DNA of 49,850 nt, taken from Neobacillus cucumis. Its GTDB lineage: Bacteria > Bacillota > Bacilli > Bacillales > Cytobacillaceae. The position numbers and the translations under genes were made by a program. The stretch covers positions 1 through 49,850 of the forward strand of contig NZ_JAFBEX010000031.1 in assembly GCF_016908975.1 (NCBI RefSeq), given 5' to 3'. The notes beneath the pieces were generated by a model, which was not told the DNA's origin, ran no database searches, and saw nothing but the letters and a program-made list of their open reading frames with translations. Below, one piece after another: positions 49,812 through 49,850 of the stretch (positions are counted from its first letter, which is position 1; every line of letters starts with the position of its first letter).

Positions 49812-49850
49812 CGCAGCTCATTCAACTTTTTTAAAAGGGTAGGAGCGTCT
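49812..49850 (+). terminator. Probable terminator cut by the window edge
   Basis: AGACGC-AG-CTC pairs with GAG-CGTCT at the last bases of the window; a T-run would lie outside. Confidence 0.4.

Overview
The window is a stretch of a low-GC Gram-positive, endospore-forming Bacillaceae chromosome (Bacillus/Neobacillus/Peribacillus-like). The evidence is strong AGGAGG-type ribosome binding sites, frequent TTG starts, many stem-loop plus T-run terminators, and a set of families typical of bacilli: a GerA-type spore germination protein, CBO0543 membrane proteins, DUF3231, YhfH, an RsbR-type STAS protein, a phasin-like protein and a heterocycloanthracin-like bacteriocin precursor. I see no rRNA, tRNA, CRISPR array or prophage. 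It reads as an accessory region of small one- to three-gene units, with an unusually high load of broken genes.

Layout. 1-5 kb: tail of a GerA protein, a CBO0543 pair (one split by an in-frame TAG), an NlpC/P60 hydrolase, a DapF-fold protein with both catalytic Cys changed to Ser, and DinB. 5-10 kb: MarR, an ArsR-SRPBCC pair under a promoter whose -35 box sits inside a palindrome, VOC, isochorismatase-like hydrolase, an NAD(P)-binding protein, an integrase fossil and a YczE-like membrane protein. 10-16 kb: an Sm-like-patterned protein, an alpha/beta hydrolase, a putative S-component-like membrane protein, ChrA, DUF3231 and an FMN reductase. 16-21 kb: a secreted phosphoesterase, then a two-gene operon of membrane-anchored multicopper oxidases. 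21-27 kb: DUF3231 (stop at codon 2), an MBL-fold hydrolase, a phasin-like protein, a tandem GNAT and small proteins. 27-28.5 kb: arsR-aquaporin-arsC. 28.5-32 kb: a gene graveyard (unknown remnant, bacteriocin remnant, DUF1259 with two frameshifts, palindromic repeats) around a VIT1/CCC1-type transporter. 32-40 kb: YhfH, GNATs, a divergent MFS/LysR pair, RsbR paralogue and esterase. 40-43 kb: bacteriocin precursor, ctaB-like gene, and a PTS EIIA behind a duplicated leader. 43-47 kb: thioredoxin, then a TetR with two targets (SDR and MFS) that share one promoter module. 47-50 kb: a dead IS3-family element, a Dph6-type ATPase and an N-terminally damaged LysE exporter.

The most striking observation is the multicopper oxidase pair at 18262-20671. 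Each protein has the two-cupredoxin-domain layout. The first keeps the trinuclear-cluster histidines only in its N-terminal domain, and the second keeps trinuclear and type 1 ligands only in its C-terminal domain. Neither can build an active site alone; together they supply a complete set, which suggests an obligate hetero-oligomeric oxidase assembled on the outside of the membrane. Other strong leads are the duplicated leader with small ORFs in front of EIIA, the twin TetR-controlled promoters, the bacteriocin precursor with its decayed copy, and an IS-end-like hairpin that now serves as the terminator of the bacteriocin gene.
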